A DNA stretch of 64,000 bases from Thermodesulfobacterium sp. (GTDB lineage: Bacteria; Desulfobacterota; Thermodesulfobacteria; Thermodesulfobacteriales; Thermodesulfobacteriaceae): assembly GCA_017656385.1 (NCBI GenBank), contig JACDNX010000002.1:1-64000 (forward strand), written 5' to 3'. The position numbers were made by a program, and so were the translations under genes. The notes beneath the pieces are model-generated. The model saw only the letters and a list, made by a program, of their open reading frames with translations, ran no database searches and had not been told where the DNA came from. Of the stretch, positions 63,739 to 64,000 are shown in pieces. The first letter of the stretch is position 1; each line of letters opens with the position of its first letter.

Positions 63739-64000
63739 AATTTTTGCCATTGGTGATATTCACGGTTGTTTGTGGAGTTTAGAAAAATTGCTGGATAGTC
63801 TTCCTGTAAATTGGGGTAAAGACTTGGTTATTTTTTTGGGAGACTACATTGACAGAGGCCCTGATCCAAGAGGGGTAATTGAGAAATTACTGGAGCTTAA
63901 AGAATTTTACAGAGATAAAATTATTACGCTTAAAGGAAATCATGAATGGATGTTTGAAAGATTTTTAAGGGGTATAGATACAGATGTATTTTTATACAAT
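63707..64000 (+). CDS. PPP-family serine/threonine phosphatase or metallophosphoesterase (5' part)
   Basis: Partial; 98 codons are visible to the window end. After MTEEQGSGTT the protein has GDIHG (residues 16-20), GDYIDRGPDPRG and LKGNHEWM, the three metal-binding motifs of PPP-type protein phosphatases and ApaH-like hydrolases. The start at ATG 63707 lies inside the radical SAM gene, 32 bases before its end, in a different frame. The substrate (protein phosphate or dinucleoside polyphosphate) cannot be settled from this part. Confidence 0.8.
   Translation, partial: MTEEQGSGTTKIFAIGDIHGCLWSLEKLLDSLPVNWGKDLVIFLGDYIDRGPDPRGVIEKLLELKEFYRDKIITLKGNHEWMFERFLRGIDTDVFLYN

Overview
The window is a compact, AT-rich bacterial chromosome segment with no phage, insertion sequence or CRISPR. 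The cell is Gram-negative: there is a TonB-dependent outer-membrane receptor, the LPS heptose enzyme GmhA, a BepA-like lipoprotein protease and NtrY/NtrX-type signalling proteins. It is probably anaerobic, since it carries rubrerythrin, siroheme-decarboxylase-type heme synthesis and a radical SAM enzyme. It is possibly thermophilic. The combination resembles low-GC Thermodesulfobacteriota such as Thermodesulfobacterium; this is inference from gene content and no 16S gene is present.

Layout. 1-6244: the start of a DnaJ/CbpA gene (cut by the window edge), an unlisted 43-residue membrane peptide coupled to a plasma-membrane-type P3A proton ATPase, then a leftward operon of a lipid-linked glycosyltransferase, GlyA and dCMP deaminase. 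6245-26100: tandem promoters followed by an uninterrupted str-S10-spc-alpha ribosomal superoperon, rpsL to rplQ, including fusA, tuf, secY, adk, map, infA, rpmJ and rpoA. 26122-33238: a CCA/poly(A) polymerase-family gene, then tig-clpP-clpX-lon (protein folding and proteolysis). 33261-42791: rho, tRNA-Asn, a small operon (secreted peptide, shortened MarC, siroheme-decarboxylase paralogue), a GT39 glycosyltransferase, DUF4390 with an NtrY-like kinase, and polA. 42902-49975: a macromolecular-synthesis cluster rpsU-mutS2-dnaG-rpoD, ending in a fused two-domain siroheme decarboxylase. 49948-59630: a TauE/SafE exporter, the M48/TPR lipoprotein, a SixA-like phosphatase, tRNA-Val and tRNA-Asp, ElyC-like/gmhA/tsaD, an NtrX-like regulator, DUF1284, a TonB receptor and rubrerythrin. 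59898-64000: a polyamine operon (speD, speB-like) running by overlaps into an HD phosphohydrolase, a CCG-domain Fe-S protein, a PflX-like radical SAM protein and a PPP-type phosphatase cut by the window end.

Most notable observations. (1) A translated-looking single-span peptide sits between a good promoter and the P3A ATPase, in a KdpF/PMP1-like arrangement. (2) tuf has G-ending codons almost throughout, unlike every neighbour, and reverts abruptly to host-like codons over its last 16 codons; this suggests a mosaic gene, and the product carries a four-cysteine cluster. (3) MarC appears to have lost an internal block. (4) A fused AhbA-AhbB-type protein overlaps rpoD, and a third B-like paralogue lies elsewhere. 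(5) DNA polymerase I lacks the residues for proofreading. (6) S12 carries Arg at position 88, a site linked to streptomycin response.
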